From Bradyrhizobium diazoefficiens (GTDB taxonomy: Bacteria > Pseudomonadota > Alphaproteobacteria > Rhizobiales > Xanthobacteraceae), in contig NZ_CP067102.1 of NCBI RefSeq assembly GCF_016616885.1, positions 6,662,501 through 6,726,500 on the forward strand: a stretch of 64,000 nucleotides of DNA. The letters are read 5' to 3'. The notes beneath the pieces were generated by a model, which was not told the DNA's origin, did no database searches, and was given only the letters and a program-made list of their open reading frames with translations. Shown here in pieces: positions 44,888 through 53,511 of this stretch; the stretch's first letter is position 1; each line of letters begins with the position of its first letter. A program made the translations under genes and the position numbers.

Positions 44888-46710
44888 CAGATCGTCCCCA
44901 ACAGGCCCTGCGGCCTGAATCGCACGAGCAGCAACAGCACGATGCCGTAGATCAGGATGCGATATTCAGCGGCGATCCGGAACACTTCCGGCAGACCGAC
45001 CAGCGCAACAGCTCCAACGACGGCACCGACGACGTTGCCGAGGCCGCCGAGGATCACGACCGTCAGCGCCAAAATGGATTGCTGCGTGTTGAAGGTTTCG
45101 TGGTTGATGTAGGAATAGAGATGCGCGGCGATACCGCCGCTGACGCCCGCTGCAAACCCGCCGAAGATGAAGGCGAGCGATTTGTAACGGTTCAGGCTGA
45201 GGCCATAGGCGCGCGCGGCGATGTCGTCGTCGCGGATAGCGCGAAAGCTGCGGCCGAGATGCGATGAGATTAGCCGCGCCTGGAGCAGCGCCAGCGCGAC
45301 CATCACGCCAAAGCTGAACCAGTACACAGACGTGGGGCTGATCAGATCATAGCCGAGCAGCGACAGCGGCGGGATGCCGGAGATGCCGATCGGGCCACGG
45401 GTGACGCTTTCCCAGTTCAAGATCACCAGCGACACGATCTCGCCGATGGCGAGTGTCGCGATCGAGACGTAATGCCCGCGCAGGCGGAACGACGGCGAGA
45501 TCAGAAGCGTGCCGAGCGCCGCGCTCATCAGGCCGCCGGCGATGATGGCGAGACCGACGGGAACGGCTAATGTCAGTGACAGCAGCGCCGACGTATAGGC
45601 GCCGATCGCGAGCAGTGCGGCGTGGCCCAGCGAGACCTGGCCGATCGTGCCGGCCACCAGCGTGAGGCTGAGCGCGAGCAAGCCGAGCAGCCAGGCGTTG
45701 ATCAGGGTCTGGAGCACGTAAAAGGACACCGGAAGCAGCGGCAGGATCGCGAAGACGGCGACCGCGACAGCCAAGGCCCAGCGCGGAATGCGCACCGGCC
45801 GGCTTGGGGCGATGAACGTGCCGGTGAGCGGCTCAGGCGGCGCCTGCCGGGCGCTTGCGAACAGGCCGTTCGGCCGCAGCACGAGAACGACGACCAAGAG
45901 CAGGAAGGCGAACAGATTACGATAGCTGGTGCCGAACACGGCAACGCCGTAGCTCTCGACAAGCCCGAGCAGCAGGCTGCCGACCACGGCGCCCGGCACG
46001 TTGCCGGCGCCACCGACGACTTCGGCGACGACGCCCTTCAGCGTCGCCTGCAGACTCATCGCGGTGTCGATCTGGTTGTAGTACATGCCGACCAGCAGGC
46101 CGGAGACGCCGCCGAGCGCAGCGGCAATGCCGAACACCGCCTGATTGACGCGGTTGACGTCGACACCCATCTGCATCGCGGCGTCGCGATCCTGCGAGGC
46201 CGCGCGCACCGCCCAGCCGAGCTTGCTGTAGCGCAGGAACACGAACAGCAGTAGCGCACTACTGATGCCGACGCCGGCGATGAGCAGATCAAGCGGCCCG
46301 ATCGTGCCGCCGCCGACCTGGAAGCGCACGTCCGGCAACTGGCTCGGTAACGCGCGTGGATTGGGCGAGAAGGTCAGCATCACCAGCTGATCGAGCACGA
46401 AGCTGATGCCGATCGTCGCCAGCAGCGGCGCGATGCGCACCGAGTTCTGCAGCGGCCGCAGGCCGAACCGCTCGATGATCAGCCCAACCAGCGCCGCCGC
46501 CACCGCGACGAAGATGATGGTGAGCGGCAGCGGCGTATGTAGCTGCACCACCGCGACCCAGCCGATATAGCCGCCGACGAGATAGATCGATCCCTGCGCA
46601 AAGTTGATCAGCCGGCTGACGCCGAAGATCAGCGCGAGCCCGACCGCAACAAGGGCGTATACGTTACCGACGATCAGCCCGTTGATGGTGTAGTCGAGCC
46701 AGGAAGACAC
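44887..46710 (-). CDS. Fused LivH-LivM permease
   Basis: The 607-residue membrane protein joins two permeases usually encoded apart. Residues 1-285 are LivH-like ([20 protein letters not shown], then [20 protein letters not shown]). Residues 305-607 are LivM-like ([20 protein letters not shown], then [20 protein letters not shown]). The junction near residue 290 is Pro/Arg-rich. It forms the whole membrane channel of the importer with LivF and LivG. Such fusions occur sporadically in the family. The frame is uninterrupted, so the fusion is real. Confidence 0.93.
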   Translation of the reverse strand: MSSWLDYTINGLIVGNVYALVAVGLALIFGVSRLINFAQGSIYLVGGYIGWVAVVQLHTPLPLTIIFVAVAAALVGLIIERFGLRPLQNSVRIAPLLATIGISFVLDQLVMLTFSPNPRALPSQLPDVRFQVGGGTIGPLDLLIAGVGISSALLLFVFLRYSKLGWAVRAASQDRDAAMQMGVDVNRVNQAVFGIAAALGGVSGLLVGMYYNQIDTAMSLQATLKGVVAEVVGGAGNVPGAVVGSLLLGLVESYGVAVFGTSYRNLFAFLLLVVVLVLRPNGLFASARQAPPEPLTGTFIAPSRPVRIPRWALAVAVAVFAILPLLPVSFYVLQTLINAWLLGLLALSLTLVAGTIGQVSLGHAALLAIGAYTSALLSLTLAVPVGLAIIAGGLMSAALGTLLISPSFRLRGHYVSIATLAIGEIVSLVILNWESVTRGPIGISGIPPLSLLGYDLISPTSVYWFSFGVMVALALLQARLISSHLGRSFRAIRDDDIAARAYGLSLNRYKSLAFIFGGFAAGVSGGIAAHLYSYINHETFNTQQSILALTVVILGGLGNVVGAVVGAVALVGLPEVFRIAAEYRILIYGIVLLLLVRFRPQGLLGTI

Positions 46711-46731
46711 GCAGGATTCCTAATGAACGGA

Positions 46732-46757
46732 GAAAGGCCGGCGCGAGCGCTCCGGCC
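46732..46757 (-). terminator. Hairpin between binding-protein and permease genes
   Basis: A 6-bp GGCCGG/CCGGCC stem with a 10-base inside (46736-46757) is followed on the minus strand by TTTCTCC. It lies just after the binding-protein gene, a place where such hairpins often stabilise the upstream message and reduce readthrough. Confidence 0.45.
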
Positions 46758-46763
46758 ATCATG

Positions 46764-47921
46764 TCAGGTCGGCTTGCCGTCCCAAAGCGCGAACTGGCCC
46801 TTGCGCACGACAAGCTCGGCATTCATCGCGCCCTTGACGCGGCGGCTCGCAACGTCGAACGTCGCGGTGCCGAAGATGACGCTCGGGACGTCCTTGACCT
46901 TGGTAAAGGCGTCGCGGATCGCCTTGCGGTCGGTGCCGCCGATCTTCACCACGGCAGCGGCCATGTTCATGGCATCATAGGCGTAGGCGTTGAAGGCGTC
47001 GGGCTCGACCCCGTTGTACTTCTTCTTGAAGCCGGCGATGAATTTCTGCACCTCGGGCCGCGGGTCCTCCGGGAAGTAGCGCGTGCCGACATGGACGTCC
47101 TCGACCGCGTCGCCGCCGAGCTCGAGAAATTTCGGCGAGTAGACCGAGCTCGCGGCGCAGATCACCTGCTTCAGCCCGACCTGCCGCGCCTGTCGCGCGA
47201 TCAGCGCGCCGTCGGAATAGTAGGAGATCAGGACCAGCCCGTCCGGATTGGCGTCGCGCACGCGCACCAGCGTGGAGCGGAAGTCGCGCTCCTCGGCGAT
47301 ATAGCCTTCGGTAACGACGATTTCTGCGCCATATTCCTTGGCGGCCTTGTTGAAGTAGTCGCGGCTGGTGCGGCCCCAATCGGTGTTGAGGTGCAGCACC
47401 GCAAGCTTCTTCAGGCCCAGCTTCTTCACGGCATAGGCCGCCAGCAGCGGCTGCTCGTCGGCCTGGCTGACAGACGTGCTCCACATGAAGTCACCGCCCT
47501 TGGTGAAGTCAGGGTGCGAATTGGTGAAGCCGAACTGCACGAGGCCGCCGCGCTGATAGATCGGCGAGGCCGCCATCGACGCCGGACTGGAGAAATCGCC
47601 GAGCTCCAGGACGATGCGCGGATCGGAGACGAATTTCTGGGCGATTGCCACCGACTGGCGCGGGTCGCTCTGGCTATCCTCGAAGGTATAGGCGAGCTTG
47701 CGGCCGTTGATCCCGCCGGATGCGAGGATCTCGTCGAGCGCGAGATCAAAGCCCTGCTTCCATTGCGTGCCATATTGCGCGTTCGGCCCCGTGAGGGGAC
47801 CGCTAACGCCGAGCAGGATCGGCTCGGCGTTGTCCGCGAGGGTCGCGCGCGAAAATGCTGTTCCCGCGATTGCGGCGGCCAGCGAGCCCTTGACCAGGGT
47901 TCGACGATTGATGTTGCTCAT
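46764..47921 (-). CDS. LivK-like periplasmic substrate-binding protein
   Basis: The 385-residue protein begins MSNINRRTLVKGSLAAAIAG, a signal peptide with twin arginine that may use the Tat path. The mature part is a type I periplasmic binding fold (ILLGVSGPLTGPNAQYGTQW, then QGFDLALDEILASGGINGRK). It delivers substrate to the fused permease downstream. Neighbours are a flavin monooxygenase and CMD-type proteins, so the ligand may not be an amino acid. The ATG has a GGGAGG-like site; an earlier in-frame ATG is less likely. Confidence 0.92.
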   Translation of the reverse strand: MSNINRRTLVKGSLAAAIAGTAFSRATLADNAEPILLGVSGPLTGPNAQYGTQWKQGFDLALDEILASGGINGRKLAYTFEDSQSDPRQSVAIAQKFVSDPRIVLELGDFSSPASMAASPIYQRGGLVQFGFTNSHPDFTKGGDFMWSTSVSQADEQPLLAAYAVKKLGLKKLAVLHLNTDWGRTSRDYFNKAAKEYGAEIVVTEGYIAEERDFRSTLVRVRDANPDGLVLISYYSDGALIARQARQVGLKQVICAASSVYSPKFLELGGDAVEDVHVGTRYFPEDPRPEVQKFIAGFKKKYNGVEPDAFNAYAYDAMNMAAAVVKIGGTDRKAIRDAFTKVKDVPSVIFGTATFDVASRRVKGAMNAELVVRKGQFALWDGKPT

Positions 47922-47982
47922 GGGAGGCTCCATCCAGTCAGGTGTTACAAACAAGCAGCAATTCTTATGCCGGTGAGATCGG

Positions 47983-48561
47983 CTATTTCGAGGGCTCGCC
48001 GAGCGACAGCATCAGCCGGTTCGCCCAGTTGAAGAACGAGGCGCCGTTGATGACGTCGACGATCTCCGCGTCGTCGAGACCGGCGCGGCGCAGCTCCGCG
48101 ATATTGTCGGGGCCGAACGCGATGGGCGTCGACGCCAGCGCCGCCGAGGCTTTGACCACGGCATTCCAACGCTCTCCGAGATCGGCACTGACGCCTTCAT
48201 CCAGCAGCTTCTGCACGTCCTCACGGCGCTTGGAATAGGTGCTGGCGAAGCGCGCATGCACCGAGGCGCAATAGATGCAGCCGTTGTAGCGCGAGGTCGC
48301 AGCCGCGGCGAGCTCACGCTCTGCGCGCGGCAGGCCGTCGGCGACGTTGTAGAAGATGTCCTTGTCGGTCTTGGTGCGGGCTTCCAGCACCTCGGGATCA
48401 CGCACCAGCAGACGGAAATATTCCGACTTGGCGCGGGCGCGATCGACCAGGCCGGCGAAATGCCGCTCGGTGAGCTCGGCCTCGGGCAGCGGCTCGATCC
48501 AGGAGACCCAGCCGAGCTCGTCCTGGGTGAAGACGACGGGCGGATTGACGGTGGCGCTCAT
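47983..48561 (-). CDS. AhpD-like peroxidase-related protein
   Basis: The 192-residue protein has the carboxymuconolactone-decarboxylase/AhpD fold with the redox motif CIYC and a nearby histidine (SRYNGCIYCASVHARFAS, cysteines about residues 94 and 97). It fits the alkylhydroperoxidase-domain proteins that accompany luciferase-like monooxygenases and ABC importers in proteobacteria. It probably removes a peroxide or works in thiol redox chemistry during breakdown of the imported compound. It follows the CMD gene at 48576 by 14 bp. Confidence 0.82.
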   Translation of the reverse strand: MSATVNPPVVFTQDELGWVSWIEPLPEAELTERHFAGLVDRARAKSEYFRLLVRDPEVLEARTKTDKDIFYNVADGLPRAERELAAAATSRYNGCIYCASVHARFASTYSKRREDVQKLLDEGVSADLGERWNAVVKASAALASTPIAFGPDNIAELRRAGLDDAEIVDVINGASFFNWANRLMLSLGEPSK

Positions 48562-48575
48562 GATGCAGCCTCCTC

Positions 48576-49178
48576 TTATGCGTTCGCAGCGGCGAGCGTG
48601 CGCAAGCCGCTGACGACCCGCACCTGGAACGACAGGAACGCGACGAGTTGGGAGAAGGTGACGATGCCGGTGTTCGACCAGCCAGCGGCAAGCAACGCCT
48701 TCATATCGGTGGATGCCGCATCACGCGGCCGGAACACCAGGAGATGCGCATGCTCGAACGCCGCGACGAGCCTGGCGCCGAGAACGGACTTGCTCGCCGC
48801 ACTCACGCGATAAATGAGACCGGCCGTGTTCTCGACCGACAGCGGACCCGCCGGAAACGAGCCATACGGCCCCGAGGTCTTGCCCCGCGCGATTTCGGCC
48901 TCGATCGCTTCAAGGAGAGCCGCGCCACCCGCGCTCGCTGCAAGCTTGTCGCGATAGAAGGTGGCAACGGGGGACTCGCCGTGGAGCCCGGTCACGAAGG
49001 CCGCGACCGCGGCGCGTTCGAGCAGCGAAAAGTCGCCGGCGTCGATCGGCTCAAACAGGGAGAGATAGCTCTTTTGCGCGTTGTCGCGCGCCTGCAAGCG
49101 CCGGGCGCGAATGGCGTCCAGCGCCGATCCAGGCTTGATCCCGGCGAGCGTGTCGATGATGTCAGGCGTACTCATCAT
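48576..49178 (-). CDS. CMD-domain protein, Avi_7170-like
   Basis: The 200-residue protein resembles the CMD domain family named after Avi_7170 (LLERAAVAAFVTGLHGES, then AGWSNTGIVTFSQLVAFLSF, then QVRVVSGLRTL). It lacks the CxxC of active AhpD, so it may be a structural or partner subunit. This family typically sits next to an AhpD-like protein and an FMN-dependent monooxygenase, which is the case here. The assignment to the named subfamily is from recall of its pattern. Confidence 0.75.
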   Translation of the reverse strand: MMSTPDIIDTLAGIKPGSALDAIRARRLQARDNAQKSYLSLFEPIDAGDFSLLERAAVAAFVTGLHGESPVATFYRDKLAASAGGAALLEAIEAEIARGKTSGPYGSFPAGPLSVENTAGLIYRVSAASKSVLGARLVAAFEHAHLLVFRPRDAASTDMKALLAAGWSNTGIVTFSQLVAFLSFQVRVVSGLRTLAAANA

Positions 49179-49207
49179 AAGGCCTCGTGCAATCCATAAA
49201 TTTCCGG

Positions 49208-50242
49208 CTAGCCCGCCAAGGCCACTTCGGGCGCTGCCCTGGTCCAGCCCAGCGCCGGCGCGACCTTGTCGGCCACGAGCTCGATCGAGCGCAGAACGTG
49301 GGGGTGCGGCGCATCGACCGAATGGACCTGGAAGACCAGGTCCGTCACCCGCTCCAGCGTCGCATCGGTGCGCAGCGAGCCGATGACCTCATCGGCGCCG
49401 CCGACATGGGTGTCGAACGCCATGATCATCTCCTCCAGCGTCTCGCCCGGGGGAAGGTGACCGCTCTTCATAAACTGCGGCAGTGCGCGCCGCAGCCCGA
49501 TATCGGCGAGCCGCATCGCCTCGCGATGATCATCGGCGACGAACACGCTGCGCGATGCCATGATGCGTGGCTCGCAGCCCTGTGGCAGCGCTGCGAGATA
49601 GGCATCGATGATCGGGGTCTGGATCTCGGCGAGCGTGGCCGTTGGCGCGTCCTTGGCCCGCGGCTGGGTGCGCGAGAGCAGCAGACCGTCGCCGGCCCTG
49701 CCGGCGCGCGCGCCGCCCGCCACCGAGAACGTCGCCTGCCAGATGCGCTTGTCCAGTTGCGGCCGCTGCGGATAGAGCGTGTCGCCGCCGTCGAGCTGCT
49801 TGCCGGTCAGCGCCTTGCGGACGACCTCCAGATTGCGCGCAAAGATCTCATTGCGCTGGGTGCCGTCGAGGCCAAAGGCGGCGAAGGCGGACGGGTTGCC
49901 GCCGGTGCCGACCCCGAGCTCAAATCGGCCGTTGCAGAGCAGATCGAGCACAGCGGCATCCTCCGCCACCCGCACTGCGCTCTCCAGCGGCAAGGTGACG
50001 ATGCCGGTGCCGAGGCGAATGCGCGAGGTCTGCGCCGCGACATAGCCGAGAAAGGTGAAGGGCGACGGCAGGCCACCCTCGCGCTCGTGAAAATGGTGCT
50101 GGGCGATCCACGCGGAATCGAGACCGGCCTTCTCGGCCCGCACGATCTGCTCGGCGGCGAAGCGATATCGTTCCGCCGGCGGCGCCTCATCGAGCAGCCG
50201 TGTGAAGAATCCCAGGCGTTTCAGGTTTGCAAAGCGTTTCAT
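49208..50242 (-). CDS. Luciferase-like FMN-dependent monooxygenase
   Basis: The 344-residue protein starts at MKRFANLKRLGFFTRLLDEA. It has the bacterial luciferase-like TIM barrel (AEKAGLDSAWIAQHHFHERE, then TSRIRLGTGIVTLPLESAVR, then NGRFELGVGTGGNP). These enzymes use reduced FMN and oxygen, often to cleave C-S or oxidise small organic compounds. With the two CMD-type proteins and the Liv-type importer it forms a likely catabolic unit. An ATG 24 codons upstream is open but lacks family similarity. Confidence 0.87.
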   Translation of the reverse strand: MKRFANLKRLGFFTRLLDEAPPAERYRFAAEQIVRAEKAGLDSAWIAQHHFHEREGGLPSPFTFLGYVAAQTSRIRLGTGIVTLPLESAVRVAEDAAVLDLLCNGRFELGVGTGGNPSAFAAFGLDGTQRNEIFARNLEVVRKALTGKQLDGGDTLYPQRPQLDKRIWQATFSVAGGARAGRAGDGLLLSRTQPRAKDAPTATLAEIQTPIIDAYLAALPQGCEPRIMASRSVFVADDHREAMRLADIGLRRALPQFMKSGHLPPGETLEEMIMAFDTHVGGADEVIGSLRTDATLERVTDLVFQVHSVDAPHPHVLRSIELVADKVAPALGWTRAAPEVALAG

Positions 50243-50373
50243 ACGACCCCTGTCGGGCGAGGATGGCCACGGCCCCGATGATGTCGGTTGCCGCGGCCCG
50301 AGACAAGCGGGCAAAGCGCAAGGCTGCCCGCCGGGATCGTCCCCTCACGCTGGACCCTGGCTAGGCAGATTGC

Positions 50374-51156
50374 CTACCAGCTCGGCAACACCGCGCCCTT
50401 GAACTTGGTGAGGATGAACTCCTTCACCTCAGGCGTGTGATAGCTGTCGACCAGGATCTTGACCCAGGGCTTGTCCTTGTCGGCACTGCGCACCGCGATC
50501 AGGTTGACATAGGGGCCCTTGGGGTCCTCGCGCAGGATCGGATCCTTGACGGGATCGAGGCCGGCCTGGGTTGCATAATTGGTGTTGATCGCGGCCGCGT
50601 CGACGTCGTCGAGCGCGCGCGGCGCCTGGGCCGCATCGACCTCGATGAACTTCAGCTTCTTCGGATTCTCGGTGATATCAAGCACGGTCGGCTTGAAACC
50701 CGTGCCGTCCTTCAGCTTGATCAGTCCTTTGTCGCGCAAGAGCAGCAGCACGCGACCGCCATTGGTCGGATCGTTGGGGATCGAGATCTTGCCGCCGTCG
50801 GGAATGTCAGCGAAAGCTTTGTGCTTCTTCGAATAGACGCCGATCGGGAAATTCACGGTCAAGCCGACCGGCTCGATCTTGTAGCCGCGATCGGCCTTCT
50901 GGTTGTCGAGATAAGGCTGGTTCTGGAACGAATTGGCCTGGATCTCGCCGGCATCGAGCGCCGCGTTCGGCACCACATAGTCGGAGAATTCGATGAGCTG
51001 GATGTCGAGCCCCTGCTTGGCGGCAACCGGCTTCACGGCCTCGAAGATCTGCGCATGCGGACCCGGCGTCACGCCGATCTTGATGGTCTCAGCGTTTGCT
51101 GCGGCCGACCATGCGGCAAGCACGGTTGCGAGGATCAGGGCGGGACGAAACGACAT
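50374..51156 (-). CDS. MetQ/NlpA-like binding protein
   Basis: The 260-residue protein has a signal peptide (LILATVLAAWSAAANA) but no lipobox cysteine, unlike many NlpA proteins. The mature chain follows MetQ (IKIGVTPGPHAQIFEAVKPV, then LDAGEIQANSFQNQPYLDNQ, then DVDAAAINTNYATQAGLDPV). MetQ binds methionine or related compounds for the MetN-MetI importer, which is not present nearby. The start at 51156 has GGAG six bases upstream; one four codons earlier is also possible. Confidence 0.88.
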   Translation of the reverse strand: MSFRPALILATVLAAWSAAANAETIKIGVTPGPHAQIFEAVKPVAAKQGLDIQLIEFSDYVVPNAALDAGEIQANSFQNQPYLDNQKADRGYKIEPVGLTVNFPIGVYSKKHKAFADIPDGGKISIPNDPTNGGRVLLLLRDKGLIKLKDGTGFKPTVLDITENPKKLKFIEVDAAQAPRALDDVDAAAINTNYATQAGLDPVKDPILREDPKGPYVNLIAVRSADKDKPWVKILVDSYHTPEVKEFILTKFKGAVLPSW

Positions 51157-51331
51157 CTTGGTCTCCATGTCTCAGCGGCAATGACTGGAACCGTATTCGC
51201 TTCTCCGCCGGGCGAAATCAATGAAATGAAAATCCATATTGGCCGCCTGCGGCGGGCAACGCTTCTCCGTTCACCGCTAAATAGGAAACGAACGCAGATT
51301 GGGGCCGCGGCAAGCCGCGCGCAAGCCCTTC

Positions 51332-52786
51332 CTAGGCGTGCAGCTCGGCGCGCCAGGTCGACGGCGAGACCATGATCAGCACGCAGATCACGGCGTAGGC
51401 GGCAAGCGACACCGTCACCATGGCGGCAAGCCCGGTCATTCCCGCGCCGAAATATGCAACCGCAATCCAGCCGCCGCCGGCCCCGATCAGGATGCGCGCG
51501 ACCGCGGACATCAGCGGGCCCATCGCCCGGCCCGTGCCTTGTGCGGCGAACGAGGTGACGAAGCCGAAGCCCAGCGCGGCATAGGCCGGCGCCACGATGC
51601 ACAAATATGTCGCGCCCTCGTTCACGACCTCGGCGTCGTGACTGAAGAGATGCAGCCAGCCGGTCGGAAAGATGGCGACCAGCAGGCCGATCGATCCGGT
51701 CATGATCATGCCGGCGGCGCCGCTGACCCAGCCGATCCGTTGCGCCCGCGCGGTCTGGCCTGCGCCCATGTTGACGCCGACCATGGTCAGCGTCGCCGTG
51801 CTGATGCCGAACAGCAGCGGGATCATGATGTAGTCGAGCCGCGAGGCGATGCCGTAGCCGGCGAGCGCCGAGGTGCCGAACAGGCCGACCGCGCCGGTGA
51901 CGAGGATGACGGTGAGGTTGGTCAGTACGGCGTTGAACGCGGTGGGGATGCCGACCTTCAGCATGTCGCCGAAGATCTTTGCGCGCAGCGGCACGATGTG
52001 CAGCCGCAGGCCGGATGCGCCCGAGGACATGTAGCGCAGCAGGAACAGCATCGCCGCGCTGTAATAGAGGCCGAAGGCAACACCGGCGCCGCCGATGCCG
52101 AGGCCCGGCACGGGTCCGAAGCCGAAGATCAGCAGCGGCGAAACCGGGATCGTCACGATCGCGCCGATCAGCGTCACCAGCGCCGGCACCTTGACATTGC
52201 CGGAGCCGCGAAGAGCAGCGGCCTGGAGGTTGACGATCCACGCCGGAATCGCGCCGGCGAAGAGAGAGTTGGAATAGACGGTGGCAGCCTCGAGCGCGCC
52301 GTCGCGGCCGCCGAGGGCGCGATACAGCGCCGGACCGCCGAGGCGTACCCCTAGGGTGAACACCGCGCCCGCGATGATTGCAAGCACGATCGCGTGGAAC
52401 AGCGCCGCGTCGGCATCGTCGCGGCGGCCGGCGCCGACCGCGCGCGCCACCGACGAGGCGACGCCGGAGCCGAACCCGCCATTCGACATCATCGTCATCA
52501 GCATGAAGATCGGAAACACCAGCGCAGCACCGGCCAGCGCATCGGTGCCGAGATAACCGACATAATAGGCCTCCGCGATATTGACCGCGGTCTGGGCCAC
52601 CAACACGGTGACGGTCGGCAGCGCGAGCTTGAGCAGCGTCGGCAGGATCGGCGCGGTCAGAAGCGCGGCGCGCCGCTGATCGGCGGGCGTCGGCGCGGAT
52701 GTCGCCTCCTGGCGAAGGGGCGCCGCGGTGCGGGCTACGATTTGCGCGGCGGACGGGGCCGGCGCGGCGGCATCCTCGACTGACAT
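51332..52786 (-). CDS. MATE-family efflux transporter
   Basis: The 484-residue membrane protein has about twelve helices in two repeats and the MATE pattern (LLKLALPTVTVLVAQTAVNI, then AEAYYVGYLGTDALAGAALV, then VARAVGAGRRDDAD). It exports cationic or toxic compounds by sodium or proton antiport. The first 45 residues are Ala/Pro-rich and cytoplasmic. It is divergent from a TetR-type gene, with paired palindromes in between that suggest repression and induction by a substrate. Confidence 0.93.
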   Translation of the reverse strand: MSVEDAAAPAPSAAQIVARTAAPLRQEATSAPTPADQRRAALLTAPILPTLLKLALPTVTVLVAQTAVNIAEAYYVGYLGTDALAGAALVFPIFMLMTMMSNGGFGSGVASSVARAVGAGRRDDADAALFHAIVLAIIAGAVFTLGVRLGGPALYRALGGRDGALEAATVYSNSLFAGAIPAWIVNLQAAALRGSGNVKVPALVTLIGAIVTIPVSPLLIFGFGPVPGLGIGGAGVAFGLYYSAAMLFLLRYMSSGASGLRLHIVPLRAKIFGDMLKVGIPTAFNAVLTNLTVILVTGAVGLFGTSALAGYGIASRLDYIMIPLLFGISTATLTMVGVNMGAGQTARAQRIGWVSGAAGMIMTGSIGLLVAIFPTGWLHLFSHDAEVVNEGATYLCIVAPAYAALGFGFVTSFAAQGTGRAMGPLMSAVARILIGAGGGWIAVAYFGAGMTGLAAMVTVSLAAYAVICVLIMVSPSTWRAELHA

Positions 52787-52837
52787 GGGTACGATCCTGT
52801 GGTTCCTGAAGGCGCGGTTCGTCGACCGCCCCATTTA

Positions 52838-52872
52838 CATTATGACCATAATGTACTATTACGATCATAATG
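52838..52872. promoter_or_regulatory. Tandem palindromic operators between MATE and TetR genes
   Basis: CATTATGACCATAATG at 52838-52853 is a perfect 7-bp inverted repeat. A second, slightly degenerate copy, TATTACGATCATAATG, lies at 52857-52872, 19 bp (near two helical turns) on. They stand in the 144-bp gap between divergent promoters, the expected site of the adjacent TetR-type repressor. Confidence 0.75.
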
Positions 52873-52930
52873 CAATAGGGCGACGCTTACGATTTTGCGG
52901 CCAGGGCTGTCCCGTTTGCAGGAGGAGGCG

Positions 52931-53509
52931 ATGGCGCGCTACGAAAAGGGACACAAGGACGAAACCCGCAGGCACATCCTCGATGTCGCCTCAACGCAAT
53001 TCCGCGAGAGCGGCATCGCCGCGGTCGGGCTTGCCGGCATCATGTCGGAGGCGGGCCTCACCAATGGCGCGTTCTACACCCACTTTGCCTCCAAGGAGGA
53101 GCTGGTGCGCGAGATGCTTAGTGAGGCGCTCAACCGGCGCGAGGAGCGGCACAAGGCCAATGTGGAAAACGGCGTCGCGCTCGAGGCCACGATCCGCGAT
53201 TACCTTTCGACGCGGCACCGCGACCACGCCGGCGCCGGCTGCCCGACCGCCGCGCTGGTCGCCGAGATCGCGCGGCATCCGAAGGCAACGCGCGAGGCCT
53301 TCACCGGAAAGATGTCCGACCTCATCGCGCTGATGGCGGAGCAGATCAGGCAAGGTTCTGCCGAGGAACGGCGCCACAAGGCGATCGCGATCTACGCCAT
53401 CATGGTCGGCGCCCTGCAATTGTCGCGGGCGGTCAACGACCGGCGATTGTCCGATGAGATCCTGGAGAACGCGGTGAAGACTGCGATTGCCATTGCGAAC
53501 GAACGCTGA
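52931..53509 (+). CDS. TetR-family transcriptional regulator
   Basis: The 192-residue protein has an N-terminal TetR helix-turn-helix (about residues 10-57: ILDVASTQFRESGIAAVGLA, then GIMSEAGLTNGAFYTHFASK). The ligand-binding C-terminal domain has AGCPTAALVAEIARHPKATR, a pattern of a TetR subgroup often linked to efflux. The ATG follows GGAGGAGGCG. It probably represses itself and the divergent MATE gene through the palindromes at 52838-52872. Confidence 0.93.
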   Translation: MARYEKGHKDETRRHILDVASTQFRESGIAAVGLAGIMSEAGLTNGAFYTHFASKEELVREMLSEALNRREERHKANVENGVALEATIRDYLSTRHRDHAGAGCPTAALVAEIARHPKATREAFTGKMSDLIALMAEQIRQGSAEERRHKAIAIYAIMVGALQLSRAVNDRRLSDEILENAVKTAIAIANER

Positions 53510-53511
53510 CG

